Positions 1 to 9,438 are shown, counted from the first letter of the stretch. The stretch is DNA of 32,247 bases from Paramuribaculum sp. (GCA_029060545.1 JAIDTT010000083.1:1-32247); one strand, 5' to 3'. Program-made: numbers and translations. Notes: generated by a model from the sequence alone, not told the origin.

Positions 1-61
1 AACCTGAGAAAGTTTATGGTAAAAATGTCATTGTACGCTTTTCGTGCGAGGATTCCCGCCA

Positions 62-110
62 ATGCACGATGCACAATGGCCATTCGCTCCGCTAAAGCGA
101 AGCGCCGAAA
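62..110. repeat. REP-like intergenic repeat, copy 1
   Basis: The 17-mer ATGCACGATGCACAATG at 62-78 recurs exactly at 7097-7113. Just after it lies a short hairpin (TTCGCT at about 83-88 pairing with AGCGAA at about 95-100). Both copies are intergenic. The function is unknown; it looks like a dispersed intergenic repeat. Positions 1-239 contain no convincing gene. Confidence 0.45.
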
Positions 111-171
111 CAAAAATTTTGAAGGGTAGGTCTAATGGGGCTAATAATAGGACTAATAGAATTTGTGGATG

Positions 172-199
172 CAAAGTTAAGGCCGGTTTTGGCCGGCCT
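172..199 (-). promoter_or_regulatory. Possible minus-strand -7 box abutting a GC hairpin
   Basis: On the minus strand TAACTTTG (172-179) matches the Bacteroidota -7 consensus and would drive a gene lying beyond the left edge. It directly abuts a 7-bp GC-rich hairpin (AGGCCGG 180-186 with CCGGCCT 193-199). On the plus strand the hairpin is followed by a T-rich stretch at 207-212, so it could instead be a weak terminator for a transcript entering from the left. No clear -33 element is visible. Confidence 0.35.
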
Positions 200-239
200 A
201 ACACATATTTTTAAAAAAAAAAATTTCAAGGGGTGTGGG

Positions 240-2438
240 TTATTCGACGGTGATTTCGTCGAGGAAAACCCAACAGACGTTGCCGACGCCGTAGTGCCAG
301 TGGGGGCAATATTTGGTGGCTTCGATACTTAGACGGATATACCGTGCTTCTATCGGGGTTGGGGAGGTGTGGCTTACGGCTTCAAATTTTACTTTCGGTG
401 CGGTGTCCTCCTCAAGGGTCACGGTGGATAGTTCGGTGAAGGTGTCGCCGTCGGTGCTTGCGTAGAAGGTGACGGATAGGGGCTGGAGTATCCAGGCGCC
501 GAGCTGCTGGAGGAAGTCGGCGGTGATGGTGGTGAATTCTGTGGGCTTGCCGAGGTCGAGGGTGATGTCGACGTCGGTTCCTTCCCATCCGATCCACGCG
601 TCTTTATATGTGGCGCCACCATAGAGCCCGTCAGTGAGGGCGGTGGAGGCGATGCGGTCGTAGGGTGCGGGCACGGGGCGGCTGAAGGTGACGGTTGCTC
701 CGGCGGCTTTGTTGGCGGTGGCGCGGGGGAGGTAGCGCTCTTTATATAGGTGGCAGTAGTCGACGGGGGAGTTGTTGCGCTCGTTGAGTGTGGTGAGGCC
801 GTACCGTATGGAGCGTTGCTCGAAGGAGTCGAGCTTAGCGGTGATGTCGGCGATGTCTTTGTCGGGATTGGTGCGGGCAAGTTCAAGCTCGACGTACTGG
901 AGGGGGAGACGGGAACGGCGGACGCGGTCGAGGAGGGTGGTATCGGCGGCTACGGCTGCTTCGGCCTGATCGAAAAGCTCATTGTACATGCGCATAAGGT
1001 CGGGGCTGAACATACCGTCTTTGTGGGTGACGGGTGAATCGTAGATCCAGAGCGGTATGCGGCTGCCGAGGAGAGCGCCTTCCTGCAGGCGGAGGTAGCG
1101 CTTGATGTATGGGCCGGCGGCGCCGTAGTAGCCATCGGTGAAGGTGGTGATGAGTGAGTCGACGTCGGCGTCGGGATTCCACATCAGTCGGGATACGAGC
1201 CATGTGCGCAGTTCCGACATATCGCCGCCTCGAAATCCGGCTATCTGCGAGAAGTGCATCGTGGCGCCTGCGCGCTTGAAGGTCTGTATGTTGGGCTGGA
1301 TGATGTGGAAGTTGGGGAAGGGTGTGGATGTGCCGTCGAAGTTGATGCCGTAGTCCCAGATGTATATATTGTCGGTGATGGCGCTCCAGCCGTCGAGTGC
1401 TTTGAGGAAGTCGCGTCCGGAGTCGTTGTATTGGAGCGGCACTTCACGGTAGCAGTCGATGTCGCAAAGCATGATGTTGACGTTGGGGCGCGGCTTGACG
1501 TGCTTCGGCGGATGCATAGTGTAGAGATAGGCGAGGGTGGAGAACTGCTTGTCGGGGAAGCGGTCGGCGAGGCGGTTGAGGAAGTGTATGAGTGAGCCTG
1601 ACGGTGCGCCTTCGATGGAGTCGATGCGGGCACATTCGGGGCAGGTGCAGTTGGTATAGTTGCCATCGTTCTGGCTTACGGATATCATGTCGAGGCCGGG
1701 ATTGGCCTTGAATATGGAGTCGAGACGCGCGGCTACGATTTCAAATACCTCGGGGTTGGTGAGACACCACTGCGATGCTTTGCCGGGGTGACGGGCGCCG
1801 TCGAAGTAAGCGTAGTATTCGGGATGCTCCTTGCCATATACGGCGGAAGGCAGGAGCCGGTCGAAGGTGTGGACGAACATGCCGTCGATAAATTCCTCGC
1901 GCGGCTCTTCGAGCCGCATCCAATGGCGATAGAGGGTGTCAGAGGCCATGGCGTAGTTTTGCGACTGCCGGTAGCGGAATGCGGGGTTGCTGAGGAGATT
2001 GATGGCCGGAAACTGGATGGTGGGGTTGGCGGGGGCTGTATATTCATGGTCGCCCCAGTAGTTGCATCCGAGCCAGCGCTCAAGGATTTCGGTCACGGCG
2101 TAGAGCGATCCGCGGCCTTTGGTCGACTCGATTAGCAGCCGTCCCTGCGGGGTGGTGATACGGAAGCCGTCCTCGGTGATGGCGGGATCGTCGACACGGG
2201 CTATCACTACGTCGCCCTTGCGGAGCTTGGGTGAGTCGGCGGTTACCACCGGCACTTTGGCTCCGGAAATTTCCTCGATGAATGAGGCGAGCAGGTAGGC
2301 GGCCTGAGCGTCGCGGCCGTCGGAGCAGATGATGCGGGTGCGGGGGGCGCCGTTGTGAGTGAGCGTGACCTGAGATGATGCGGCTGCACACAGGCACAGA
2401 CACATAATAATAACAGACAGCATACGGGAGTGTATCAT
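240..2438 (-). CDS. Secreted DUF4838 glycoside-hydrolase-like protein with C-terminal discoidin-type domain
   Basis: A 732-residue protein with an N-terminal signal peptide (hydrophobic core about residues 7-21). Residues about 25-120 resemble the alpha-glucuronidase N-terminal/GH20b-like domain, and about 130-480 the DUF4838 TIM-barrel-like region, including a conserved cysteine cluster NCTCPEC. The C-terminal part (about 600-732) has the pattern of an F5/8 type C (galactose-binding-like) domain, with ITLDLG and ARYIRLSIEA. The family is common in gut Bacteroidota and is presumed to act on complex glycans in the periplasm or at the surface; the substrate is not known. No SusC/SusD genes accompany it here, so it stands alone. 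It is divergent from typA, with its own -7 box at 2472-2479. Confidence 0.85.
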   Translation of the reverse strand: MIHSRMLSVIIMCLCLCAAASSQVTLTHNGAPRTRIICSDGRDAQAAYLLASFIEEISGAKVPVVTADSPKLRKGDVVIARVDDPAITEDGFRITTPQGRLLIESTKGRGSLYAVTEILERWLGCNYWGDHEYTAPANPTIQFPAINLLSNPAFRYRQSQNYAMASDTLYRHWMRLEEPREEFIDGMFVHTFDRLLPSAVYGKEHPEYYAYFDGARHPGKASQWCLTNPEVFEIVAARLDSIFKANPGLDMISVSQNDGNYTNCTCPECARIDSIEGAPSGSLIHFLNRLADRFPDKQFSTLAYLYTMHPPKHVKPRPNVNIMLCDIDCYREVPLQYNDSGRDFLKALDGWSAITDNIYIWDYGINFDGTSTPFPNFHIIQPNIQTFKRAGATMHFSQIAGFRGGDMSELRTWLVSRLMWNPDADVDSLITTFTDGYYGAAGPYIKRYLRLQEGALLGSRIPLWIYDSPVTHKDGMFSPDLMRMYNELFDQAEAAVAADTTLLDRVRRSRLPLQYVELELARTNPDKDIADITAKLDSFEQRSIRYGLTTLNERNNSPVDYCHLYKERYLPRATANKAAGATVTFSRPVPAPYDRIASTALTDGLYGGATYKDAWIGWEGTDVDITLDLGKPTEFTTITADFLQQLGAWILQPLSVTFYASTDGDTFTELSTVTLEEDTAPKVKFEAVSHTSPTPIEARYIRLSIEATKYCPHWHYGVGNVCWVFLDEITVE

Positions 2439-2471
2439 GGCTTATGGTATATTAAAGGGAATGTGATAATG

Positions 2472-2479
2472 CAAAGTTA
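2472..2479 (-). promoter_or_regulatory. -7 box of the DUF4838 gene
   Basis: TAACTTTG on the minus strand is a perfect TAnnTTTG match, 33 nt before the ATG at 2438. No good -33 TTTG is seen at the expected distance. It lies back to back with the typA promoter. Confidence 0.6.
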
Positions 2480-2524
2480 TTAATAATTTATGTGAATAGG
2501 ACCGATGGCGGAGAAATAAATATT

Positions 2525-2556
2525 TTTGGCCTTAAGGGGATTTCTGCGTAACTTTG
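2525..2556 (+). promoter_or_regulatory. typA promoter (-33 TTTG, -7 TAACTTTG)
   Basis: TTTG at 2525-2528 and TAACTTTG at 2549-2556 are separated by 20 bp, the ideal Bacteroidota arrangement. The predicted transcript starts near 2563, leaving a leader of about 25 nt before the ATG at 2589. This supports the ATG over an in-frame TTG at 2526, which would lie inside the promoter. Confidence 0.8.
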
Positions 2557-2588
2557 CGGAAAATTCCACGGTAAAAGATTCTAAGGTA

Positions 2589-4385
2589 ATGCAGAATATT
2601 CGCAATATTGCCATCATCGCCCACGTCGACCATGGCAAGACTACTCTGGTAGACAAAATGCTGATGGCCGGAAACCTCTTCCGCGACAACCAGACCACCG
2701 GCGAACTTATCCTCGACAATAATGATCTCGAACGCGAGCGCGGTATCACGATCCTGTCGAAAAACGTATCGATCAACTACAAGGGATATAAAATCAATAT
2801 TATCGACACTCCCGGACACGCTGACTTCGGCGGCGAGGTGGAGCGAGTGCTGAATATGGCTGACGGCTGCCTGCTGCTCGTAGATGCATTCGAGGGCCCG
2901 ATGCCTCAGACGCGCTTCGTGCTTCAGAAGGCTATACAGATGGGCCTGAAGCCGGTAGTGGTGATCAATAAGGTGGACAAACCGAATTGCCGCCCGGATG
3001 AGGTGCAGGAGATGGTGTTTGATCTGATGTTTAACCTGGACGCGACTGAGGATCAGCTTGACTTCCCGACGGTGTTCGGCTCGGCCAAGCAGGGCTGGAT
3101 GTCGTATGACTGGAATGATCCGAAGGAGGATATCACTGCCGTGCTTGATACGATCATCGAGCATATCCCCGCGCCTGAGGCTCTTGAGGGTCCTGCTCAG
3201 ATGCTGATCACGTCGCTCGACTACTCCTCGTATGTAGGCCGTATTGCCGTGGGGCGTGTGCACCGCGGCACACTCCGCGAGGGCTCGGATGTGGCCGTGT
3301 GCAAGAAGGACGGCACTGTGGAGCGCCAGCGTATCAAGGAGCTCCATGTATTCGAGGGTATGGGACGCCGCCGTGTGGAGTCTGTGTCGTCGGGCGATAT
3401 CTGCGCTCTGGTAGGTATAGCTGACTTCGAGATCGGCGACACGATAGCGGATATCGACACTCCGGAGGCTCTGCCCCGCATCGCTATAGATGAACCTACA
3501 ATGTCGATGACTTTCACGATCAACGACAGCCCCTTCTTCGGCCGTGACGGCAAGTATGTGACCTCACGCCATATCGGCGATCGCCTTACCAAGGAACTTG
3601 ACCGCAATCTGGCTCTCCGTGTTAGCAAAGGTGCGGAAGAGGAAGTGTGGACGGTGTTTGGCCGCGGTGTGCTTCACCTGTCGGTGCTTATAGAGACTAT
3701 GCGCCGCGAGGGCTACGAGCTTCAGGTGGGGCAGCCTCAGGTGATCGAGAAGGAGATAGACGGCCGCCGCTGCGAGCCTGTGGAACTGCTCACGATCAAC
3801 GTGCCCGAAGAGTATTCGAGCAAGATGATAGATATGGTGACACGCCGCAAGGGCGATCTGGTGAGTATGGAGACTCAGGCCGACCGGGTGAATATGCAAT
3901 TCCATATACCGTCGCGCGGCATTATCGGTCTGCGCAACAATGTGCTTACGGCGTCGGCCGGCGAGGCTATCATGGCTCACCGCTTCCTTGAATATCAGCC
4001 CTGGAAGGGTGAGATACTCCGTCGCACCAATGGCTCGCTGATAGCTATGGAGGCCGGTACGGCTTACGCTTACGCCATCGACAAGCTGCAGGATCGCGGC
4101 CGCTTCTTCATCTTCCCGCAGGAGGAGGTGTATGCCGGCCAGGTGGTGGGCGAAAACGCCAAGGATAACGATATCGTGGTGAATGTGACCAAATCGAAGA
4201 AGCTCACCAATATGCGCGCTTCGGGCGCGGACGACAAGGCTCGCATCATCCCCCCGGTAGTGTTCTCGCTCGAAGAGGCTCTCGAATATATAAAGGCTGA
4301 TGAGTATGTGGAGGTTACGCCTCACCATATCCGTCTGCGCAAGATAATACTGGACGAACTCGAGCGTAAGCGCGCCAATAAGTAA
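2589..4385 (+). CDS. typA: Translational GTPase TypA/BipA
   Basis: A 598-residue ribosome-associated GTPase of the elongation-factor family, linked in other bacteria to ribosome assembly, cold and stress adaptation. The G motifs are clear: AHVDHGKT (11-18), ERGIT (50-54), DTPGH (73-77) and NKVD (127-130). The EF-G-like domains follow, and the BipA-specific C-terminal region contains [10 protein letters not shown] and the characteristic [13 protein letters not shown] stretch. Length is normal for the family. The open frame extends 21 codons upstream to a TTG, but that part overlaps the promoter, so the ATG at 2589 is chosen. The next gene starts 32 nt downstream on the same strand and may be cotranscribed. 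Confidence 0.96.
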   Translation: MQNIRNIAIIAHVDHGKTTLVDKMLMAGNLFRDNQTTGELILDNNDLERERGITILSKNVSINYKGYKINIIDTPGHADFGGEVERVLNMADGCLLLVDAFEGPMPQTRFVLQKAIQMGLKPVVVINKVDKPNCRPDEVQEMVFDLMFNLDATEDQLDFPTVFGSAKQGWMSYDWNDPKEDITAVLDTIIEHIPAPEALEGPAQMLITSLDYSSYVGRIAVGRVHRGTLREGSDVAVCKKDGTVERQRIKELHVFEGMGRRRVESVSSGDICALVGIADFEIGDTIADIDTPEALPRIAIDEPTMSMTFTINDSPFFGRDGKYVTSRHIGDRLTKELDRNLALRVSKGAEEEVWTVFGRGVLHLSVLIETMRREGYELQVGQPQVIEKEIDGRRCEPVELLTINVPEEYSSKMIDMVTRRKGDLVSMETQADRVNMQFHIPSRGIIGLRNNVLTASAGEAIMAHRFLEYQPWKGEILRRTNGSLIAMEAGTAYAYAIDKLQDRGRFFIFPQEEVYAGQVVGENAKDNDIVVNVTKSKKLTNMRASGADDKARIIPPVVFSLEEALEYIKADEYVEVTPHHIRLRKIILDELERKRANK

Positions 4386-4417
4386 TACAGTACACTGCAA
4401 CTATATCCCGTGAGATA

Positions 4418-5563
4418 ATGAGTACGGCTCCCGCTCCTTCGCCATTGTCGCGCCCCTTCACCTTCGATCGTGTGGTGAGGATTTTGGGCGGTATCGCGCT
4501 GGTGATTGGCGCGTTCTATCTCATCGATGTGCTGAGCAATGTGTTGCTACCCTTCTGTCTGGCGTGTCTCATAGCCTATATGCTGGAGCCTCTGGTGGAG
4601 GCAAACCGCTATTTCTTCCGCCTGAAGGGGCGAGTGCTGGCATCAATACTCTCGCTGCTCGAAGTGGCCGGCGCCATAGGTATGCTGCTCTACTTCATGG
4701 TGCCATCTGTGATCAAGGAGGTGCGCGAGCTTGACGGATTGCTGGCCGGAGTGGGCAAGAGTCACACTCAGGTGCCTTTCATCCCCGACGAAATCATAGA
4801 GCCGATACGCCAGTGGGTGTATAATTTCAAGCTTTCGGATCTGCTCCACAGCTCGCATCTGGAGTCGCTGCTGCAGTCGGGTACGTCGTTTGTGTCCAAT
4901 GTGATAGATATACTGCTGCATACGCTCGAATGGTTGCTGACGTTTATCTACGTGATATTCATAATGTTTGACTACCAGTCGCTCATGACCGGCTTCAAGC
5001 TTCTCGTGCCGGCCAAGTACCGCCCGGTGGCGGGGCGCATCGGCGGCGATATCAAGAACAGTATGAACCGCTACTTCCGCAGTCAGGCTCTGCTGGCGCT
5101 CTGCGCAGCGATTTTCTACAGTATCGGTTTCTCTATCGTAGGTATTCCGCTCGCCATAGTGATGGGCGTGATAGTGGGAATCCTCTATATGATACCTTAT
5201 TTCCAGTATGTGACGCTGATACCGATAGCGCTTATATGCCTCATAGATTCGATGACGGGCACGGCTCAGTTCTGGAGCCAGTTCGGGCAGTGTCTGATAG
5301 TCTACGCCGTGAGCCAGAGTATATGCGACTATGTGCTCACGCCCAAGGTGATGGGTAAGGCTATGGGATTGAATCCAGCTATCATCCTGCTGTCGCTCTC
5401 GGTGTGGGGTACGCTGCTCGGCCTTATCGGCATGATCATAGCGCTGCCGCTCACTACACTTCTGCTGGCTTACTATCAGGAGTTTGTGATCAATCGTCCG
5501 GATAATACTGCCGCCGACCGCAAGGCGGGTCAGGACGCTCTCAATGATATCTCGGGTGACTGA
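4418..5563 (+). CDS. AI-2E family (PerM-like) membrane transporter
   Basis: A 381-residue polytopic membrane protein of the AI-2E/PF01594 family. It has the usual pattern: paired helices near the N-terminus (about 22-55 and 70-95), a soluble middle section, then a helix-rich C-terminal half with the motifs GIPLAIVMGVIVGILYMIPY and the late LTPKVMGKAMGLNPAIILLSL. Members are annotated as autoinducer-2 exporters (TqsA), but many are sodium/proton antiporters or of unknown substrate, so function should not be inferred from the presence of luxS 23 kb away. It follows typA after 32 nt and is probably in the same transcript. Confidence 0.85.
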   Translation: MSTAPAPSPLSRPFTFDRVVRILGGIALVIGAFYLIDVLSNVLLPFCLACLIAYMLEPLVEANRYFFRLKGRVLASILSLLEVAGAIGMLLYFMVPSVIKEVRELDGLLAGVGKSHTQVPFIPDEIIEPIRQWVYNFKLSDLLHSSHLESLLQSGTSFVSNVIDILLHTLEWLLTFIYVIFIMFDYQSLMTGFKLLVPAKYRPVAGRIGGDIKNSMNRYFRSQALLALCAAIFYSIGFSIVGIPLAIVMGVIVGILYMIPYFQYVTLIPIALICLIDSMTGTAQFWSQFGQCLIVYAVSQSICDYVLTPKVMGKAMGLNPAIILLSLSVWGTLLGLIGMIIALPLTTLLLAYYQEFVINRPDNTAADRKAGQDALNDISGD

Positions 5564-5602
5564 GGAGGGATGCACTTTTGATATTTTGTTGTGCATAAAC
5601 GC

Positions 5603-5632
5603 TTGCGATAGAGCCGAGATGTAGTATCTTAG
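5603..5632 (+). promoter_or_regulatory. cls promoter
   Basis: TTG at 5603-5605, 19-bp spacer, then TATCTTAG at 5625-5632 (one mismatch to TAnnTTTG). Only 6 nt separate it from the ATG at 5639, so the mRNA is predicted to be leaderless or nearly so. Confidence 0.5.
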
Positions 5633-5638
5633 CGCTCT

Positions 5639-7087
5639 ATGACTGATGCGTGGCTTTCATACTCATTCTCGCTGACGTGGCTTTACTGGCTGCTTACGAT
5701 CGCTTACCTCATCACTGTGGTGAGTATAGTGGGCGTGGTGCTGTCGGAAAACCGCAATCCGGTGAAGTCGCTCGCCTGGGTGGCGGTGCTTCTGATGTTT
5801 CCGGTGGGGGGGCTCGTGCTCTACATCTTCTTCGGGCGCAGCATCAAGAACAAGCGTATGATCTCGCGACGCAATCGCCGGCGACTGCGTGAGACCTCCC
5901 GTCCTAAGGTGCCGGAATCCGACTTGCGATATCTGGCTCCCGATATGCGTCAGCTCGTGGAGCTGGGGCGATCGACTGTGGGGGCGGCCTATTTGGGGGG
6001 TAATGATATCGAGGTATATAACGACGGTGCGGAGAAATTTGAGGCTCTGCTGCGCGATATCCGTCAGGCTCAGCGCTATATCCATCTGCAATACTACATA
6101 TTCGAGGACGACGAGCTTGGACGCCGGATAGCTGATGCGCTTATCGAGCGTGCTTCGAGGGGGGTGACGGTGCGTGTGATCTATGATCATATCGGCAGCT
6201 ACGGTGTGACGGGTAAGTTTTTCAAATATCTTCGTGCCAACGGGGTGGAGGCTTATCCCTTCTTCCGGGTGGCTTTTCCGCCTTTTGCTACACGTATCAA
6301 CTGGCGCAATCACCGCAAGATGGTGATAATCGACGGTAAGATAGGATATATCGGCGGTATGAATGTGGCGCAGCGGTATATCGACGGTGGAACATTTGAT
6401 AAATGGCGCGACTGCCATTTGCGTATTACCGGTCCGGGTGTGGCTGCGCTTCACTATAGTTTCGGTGTTGACTGGTCGTTTATGGGTCGACCGCTTTTCA
6501 GCGAGACGGTAAATGCGGATGTAAGTACTGATCCCGGGGCTGCGGGTGTGCAGCTGCTTACGTCGGGGCCTACGAGCCAGTGGAGTGCCGTGGCGCTGCA
6601 GATGCTCAAGGCTATCGGCTTGGCGCGCAAGCGTGTGTATATCCAGACGCCCTATTTCCTCCCGACGGAGGGACTGCTGCGTACGCTTCAGGCGGCTGCT
6701 CTTGCCAAGGTGGATGTGAGGGTGATGATGCCCTATCGCAGTGATTCGCGCATACTTACTTATGCTTCATATAGTTATATAATGGAGTGCGTGCGTGCAG
6801 GTATCAAGATATATCTCTACAAGGGCGGTATGCTCCACTCAAAGACGATGATTATCGACGATGGCCTGTCGGCTATCGGTTCGGCTAATATCGACTTCCG
6901 TAGCTTCGAACATAATTTCGAGTCGACGATGTTTATCTACTCGCGATCGGTCAATGGCCGTCTGGCACAACTTTTCGAGGTCGACGAGCGGGAGTGTGAG
7001 CGGGTGGTTGAGGCAGCGTGGCGCAATCGCTCCAAGGTGCAGAAGGCGAAGGAGTCGATGACGCGCCTACTCAGTCCGATACTCTAA
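5639..7087 (+). CDS. cls: Cardiolipin synthase
   Basis: A 482-residue phospholipase-D-superfamily membrane enzyme that condenses two phosphatidylglycerols into cardiolipin and glycerol. Two N-terminal transmembrane segments (about 12-35 and 45-65) form the PLDc_N region. Two HKD motifs follow: one with H225 in NHRKMVIIDG and one with H400 in LHSKTMIIDD, each followed by the expected GG/GS-N pattern (IGGMN and IGSANID). The length matches ClsA-type enzymes. It has its own promoter and very little or no leader. The 3' end is convergent with the nfn genes, separated by a repeat-like intergenic region. Confidence 0.94.
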   Translation: MTDAWLSYSFSLTWLYWLLTIAYLITVVSIVGVVLSENRNPVKSLAWVAVLLMFPVGGLVLYIFFGRSIKNKRMISRRNRRRLRETSRPKVPESDLRYLAPDMRQLVELGRSTVGAAYLGGNDIEVYNDGAEKFEALLRDIRQAQRYIHLQYYIFEDDELGRRIADALIERASRGVTVRVIYDHIGSYGVTGKFFKYLRANGVEAYPFFRVAFPPFATRINWRNHRKMVIIDGKIGYIGGMNVAQRYIDGGTFDKWRDCHLRITGPGVAALHYSFGVDWSFMGRPLFSETVNADVSTDPGAAGVQLLTSGPTSQWSAVALQMLKAIGLARKRVYIQTPYFLPTEGLLRTLQAAALAKVDVRVMMPYRSDSRILTYASYSYIMECVRAGIKIYLYKGGMLHSKTMIIDDGLSAIGSANIDFRSFEHNFESTMFIYSRSVNGRLAQLFEVDERECERVVEAAWRNRSKVQKAKESMTRLLSPIL

Positions 7088-7088
7088 G

Positions 7089-7121
7089 AATGCACGATGC
7101 ACGATGCACAATGCACGATTG
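7089..7121. repeat. Short tandem ATGCAC(G/A) array, REP-like repeat copy 2
   Basis: Four head-to-tail copies of a 7-nt unit (ATGCACG or ATGCACA) lie just after the cls stop. The 17-mer at 7097-7113 is identical to 62-78. The array sits between convergent genes. Confidence 0.55.
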
Positions 7122-7135
7122 ATTTGCGTAAGGGC

Positions 7136-7155
7136 GGAAGATTTGAAAATCTTCC
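7136..7155. terminator. Hairpin between convergent cls and nfnB
   Basis: GGAAGATT pairs perfectly with AATCTTCC around a TGAA loop. It is in the right place for a bidirectional terminator, but neither side has a U-tract, so it may instead be part of the repeat that starts at 7089. Confidence 0.4.
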
Positions 7156-7181
7156 CTACAAGGTGTGAAGGGCCGGAGCCG

Positions 7182-8645
7182 TTAGCGGGTGAGGGCGCGG
7201 TGCATGGCTGCGGCGGCGCGGCGGCCGTCGCCCATGGCGAGGATCACGGTGGCTCCGCCACGCACGATGTCGCCACCGGCGTAGATGTCGGGGATGGATG
7301 ACCGTAGGCTGTCGTCGTCGACGGTGATGGTGCCGCGGCGGCTTACTTCCAGTCCGTCGATAGCGTTGGGGATTAGCGGGTTGGGCGATACGCCTACGCT
7401 GACGATTACTTCGTCGACGGGTATCTCGTCGATGGCGCCTTCGACGGGTACGGGGGAGCGTCGGCCTGACGCATCAGGCTCTCCGAGCTCCATTCGCTGC
7501 ACTCGCATGGCGCGCACGCGGCCCTGCTCGTCGGTAAGGTATTCCACGGGGTTGTGGAGGGTGAGGAAGGTGACGCCTTCCTGGCGCGCGTGCTTGATCT
7601 CCTCGGCGCGTGCGGGCATCTCTTCCTCGCTGCGGCGGTAGACGAGCAGCACTTCTTCGGCTCCCATGCGGCGTGCGGTGCGCACGGAGTCCATGGCGGT
7701 GTTGCCGCCGCCGATCACGGCTACGCGGTGGCCGCGATCCACCGGGGTGTCGTAGCCGGGACGACCTGCGCCCATGAGGTTGATGCGGGTGAGGTATTCG
7801 TTGCTCGACATAACACCGGCGGCGTTCTCGCCGGGGATGCCCATGAAGCGGGGAAGTCCGGCTCCGGAGGCTACGAAGAGGCCTACGAATCCTTGGGCTT
7901 TGAGGTCGGCATAGCTTAGGGTCTTGCCGATAACACAGTCTTTTACAAATTCTACGCCTATGGAGCGGAGGTAGTCGATCTCGCGGTCGACTACGGTGTT
8001 GGGGAGGCGGAATTCGGGGATGCCGTATTTGAGCACGCCGCCGATCTCGTGGAGTGCTTCAAACACTGTGACGCGGTAGCCGCGCAGAGCCATGTCGCCG
8101 GCAAATGACAGTCCGGCGGGTCCGCTACCGGCTACGGCGATGCGCGGGGCATCGGCGGCTACGGCTGCTGATGATCCTTCGGGACGGGCGCCATTGTCGG
8201 CGGCGAATCGCTCGAGGTAGCCGATGGCTACTGGTTTGCGTCCCATCTTATTATATATGCATCGGCTCTCGCACTGGCGCTCCTGCGGACATACGCGGCC
8301 GCAGACGGCCGGGAGTGCGGAGGTGAGGCGTAGCACTGAGGCAGCGCCGTCGGTGTCGCCGATCTGTATCCGCTTGATGAATCCTGGTATGTCGATGCTG
8401 ACGGGGCAGCCTTGCATACAGGTGGGTGTGGGGCAGTCCATGCAGCGTGTGGCTTCTTCGACGGCTTGCTCGCGAGTGAGGCCGCAGTTTACCTCTTCGT
8501 TGCAAGTGATGCGGTAGGCCGGATCGAGCTCGGGCATCTCTACGCGTCCGATAGCTGAACGCTGCTTGGCTGTGAGGGCGTCGCGCAGTTCGCGGCGCCA
8601 TGCGTCGTCGCGGCCCGGTGATTTGGGTGTGGTGTCTGTATTCAT
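7182..8645 (-). CDS. nfnB: NADPH-dependent glutamate-synthase-like oxidoreductase, NfnB/SudA-type large subunit
   Basis: A 487-residue FAD/iron-sulfur flavoprotein. The N-terminal region carries two 4Fe-4S cysteine sets: C68, C71, C76, C80 and C115, C119, C125, C129. The FAD-binding motif GSGPAG (about 173-178) follows, then the NAD(P)H-binding motif VIGGGNTAMD. Such proteins are often annotated GltA or GltD, but no glutamate synthase large subunit is present. Instead the gene lies 13 nt after the ferredoxin-reductase-like partner at 8659-9438, the arrangement of NADH-dependent ferredoxin:NADP oxidoreductase (NfnAB) or sulfide dehydrogenase (SudAB). The likely role is electron transfer between NADH, NADPH and ferredoxin in the cytoplasm. 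Whether it bifurcates electrons cannot be read from the sequence. Confidence 0.88.
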   Translation of the reverse strand: MNTDTTPKSPGRDDAWRRELRDALTAKQRSAIGRVEMPELDPAYRITCNEEVNCGLTREQAVEEATRCMDCPTPTCMQGCPVSIDIPGFIKRIQIGDTDGAASVLRLTSALPAVCGRVCPQERQCESRCIYNKMGRKPVAIGYLERFAADNGARPEGSSAAVAADAPRIAVAGSGPAGLSFAGDMALRGYRVTVFEALHEIGGVLKYGIPEFRLPNTVVDREIDYLRSIGVEFVKDCVIGKTLSYADLKAQGFVGLFVASGAGLPRFMGIPGENAAGVMSSNEYLTRINLMGAGRPGYDTPVDRGHRVAVIGGGNTAMDSVRTARRMGAEEVLLVYRRSEEEMPARAEEIKHARQEGVTFLTLHNPVEYLTDEQGRVRAMRVQRMELGEPDASGRRSPVPVEGAIDEIPVDEVIVSVGVSPNPLIPNAIDGLEVSRRGTITVDDDSLRSSIPDIYAGGDIVRGGATVILAMGDGRRAAAAMHRALTR

Positions 8646-8658
8646 ATTGCTGAGAGGC

Positions 8659-9438
8659 TTAGTAAGCGCGCAGGCGCATGATGAGTTGATCGAAGTCGAC
8701 CTGATGAGCGTCGAACTCGGGGCCGTCGATGCACACGAATCGTGTGCGGCCGCCGACGGATACGCGGCAAGCGCCGCACATACCTGTGCCGTCGACCATT
8801 ATGGCGTTGAGCGAGCACATTGTGGGTATTTCATATTGCTTGGTGAGCAGGGCTACGAATTTCATCATGATGGCTGGACCGATGGTGACGACTTCGTGTA
8901 CGGGTTCGCGGGTGATGATTTCTTCTACGCCGGCGGTGACGAGGCCTTTGCGGCCATAGGAGCCGTCGTCGGTCATGATCACGACCTCGTCGCTGTAGCG
9001 TCGCACCTGGTCTTCGAGTATGATGAGGTCTTTGGTGCGGGCTGCGAGCACGGAGATCACGCGATTGCCCTTCTCTTTCATAGCCTTGATGATGGGGAGC
9101 AGGGGAGCTACGCCAACGCCGCCACCGCAACAGACCACGGTGCCGCGCTTCTCAATCTTGGTGGGCTGTCCGAGCGGACCCACTACATCGGTGAAGCACT
9201 GACCCGGCTCGAGGGCGCAAATCTTTTCGGTGGAGACGCCTACGTTCTGCACCACAAGCATTATGGTGCCGGCTTCGGGATCGGCGTCGGCGATGGTGAG
9301 GGGTATGCGTTCGCCTCCTTCGCCTACGCGCACTATTACGAAATGGCCCGGGCGGCGCGACCGTGCGATCATCGGGGCTTTGACGATGAGGCAAACTACG
9401 CGCTCGGAGAACCGGGACTTGGCTATGATTTCAAACAT
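8659..9438 (-). CDS. nfnA: Sulfide/dihydroorotate dehydrogenase-like FAD/NAD-binding subunit, NfnA/SudB-type
   Basis: A 259-residue ferredoxin-reductase-like protein. The N-terminal FAD-binding barrel contains PGHFVIVRV and RIPLTIAD. The NAD-binding fold starts with GGGVGVAPLLPIIKAMK. The C-terminal cysteine cluster (C in PTMCSL, then MCGAC, then RFVC) is the 2Fe-2S site of the PyrK/NfnA family. It is the first gene of a two-gene operon with nfnB, 13 nt apart. An alternative is PyrK, the dihydroorotate dehydrogenase electron-transfer subunit, but pyrD is not adjacent and the pairing with the large flavoprotein favours Nfn/Sud. Confidence 0.87.
   Translation of the reverse strand: MFEIIAKSRFSERVVCLIVKAPMIARSRRPGHFVIVRVGEGGERIPLTIADADPEAGTIMLVVQNVGVSTEKICALEPGQCFTDVVGPLGQPTKIEKRGTVVCCGGGVGVAPLLPIIKAMKEKGNRVISVLAARTKDLIILEDQVRRYSDEVVIMTDDGSYGRKGLVTAGVEEIITREPVHEVVTIGPAIMMKFVALLTKQYEIPTMCSLNAIMVDGTGMCGACRVSVGGRTRFVCIDGPEFDAHQVDFDQLIMRLRAY

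Noticed and set aside
2526..2588. In-frame upstream TTG start for typA (21 extra residues)
   Set aside because: The TTG is the -33 element of a near-perfect promoter whose transcript starts downstream of it; the family N-terminus begins at the ATG at 2589.
4418..5563. AI-2 export partner for luxS
   Set aside because: The family name AI-2E does not establish substrate, and the gene is 23 kb away in a different transcript.
7089..7121. CRISPR-like array
   Set aside because: The 7-nt units are directly tandem with no spacers and no cas genes are present.
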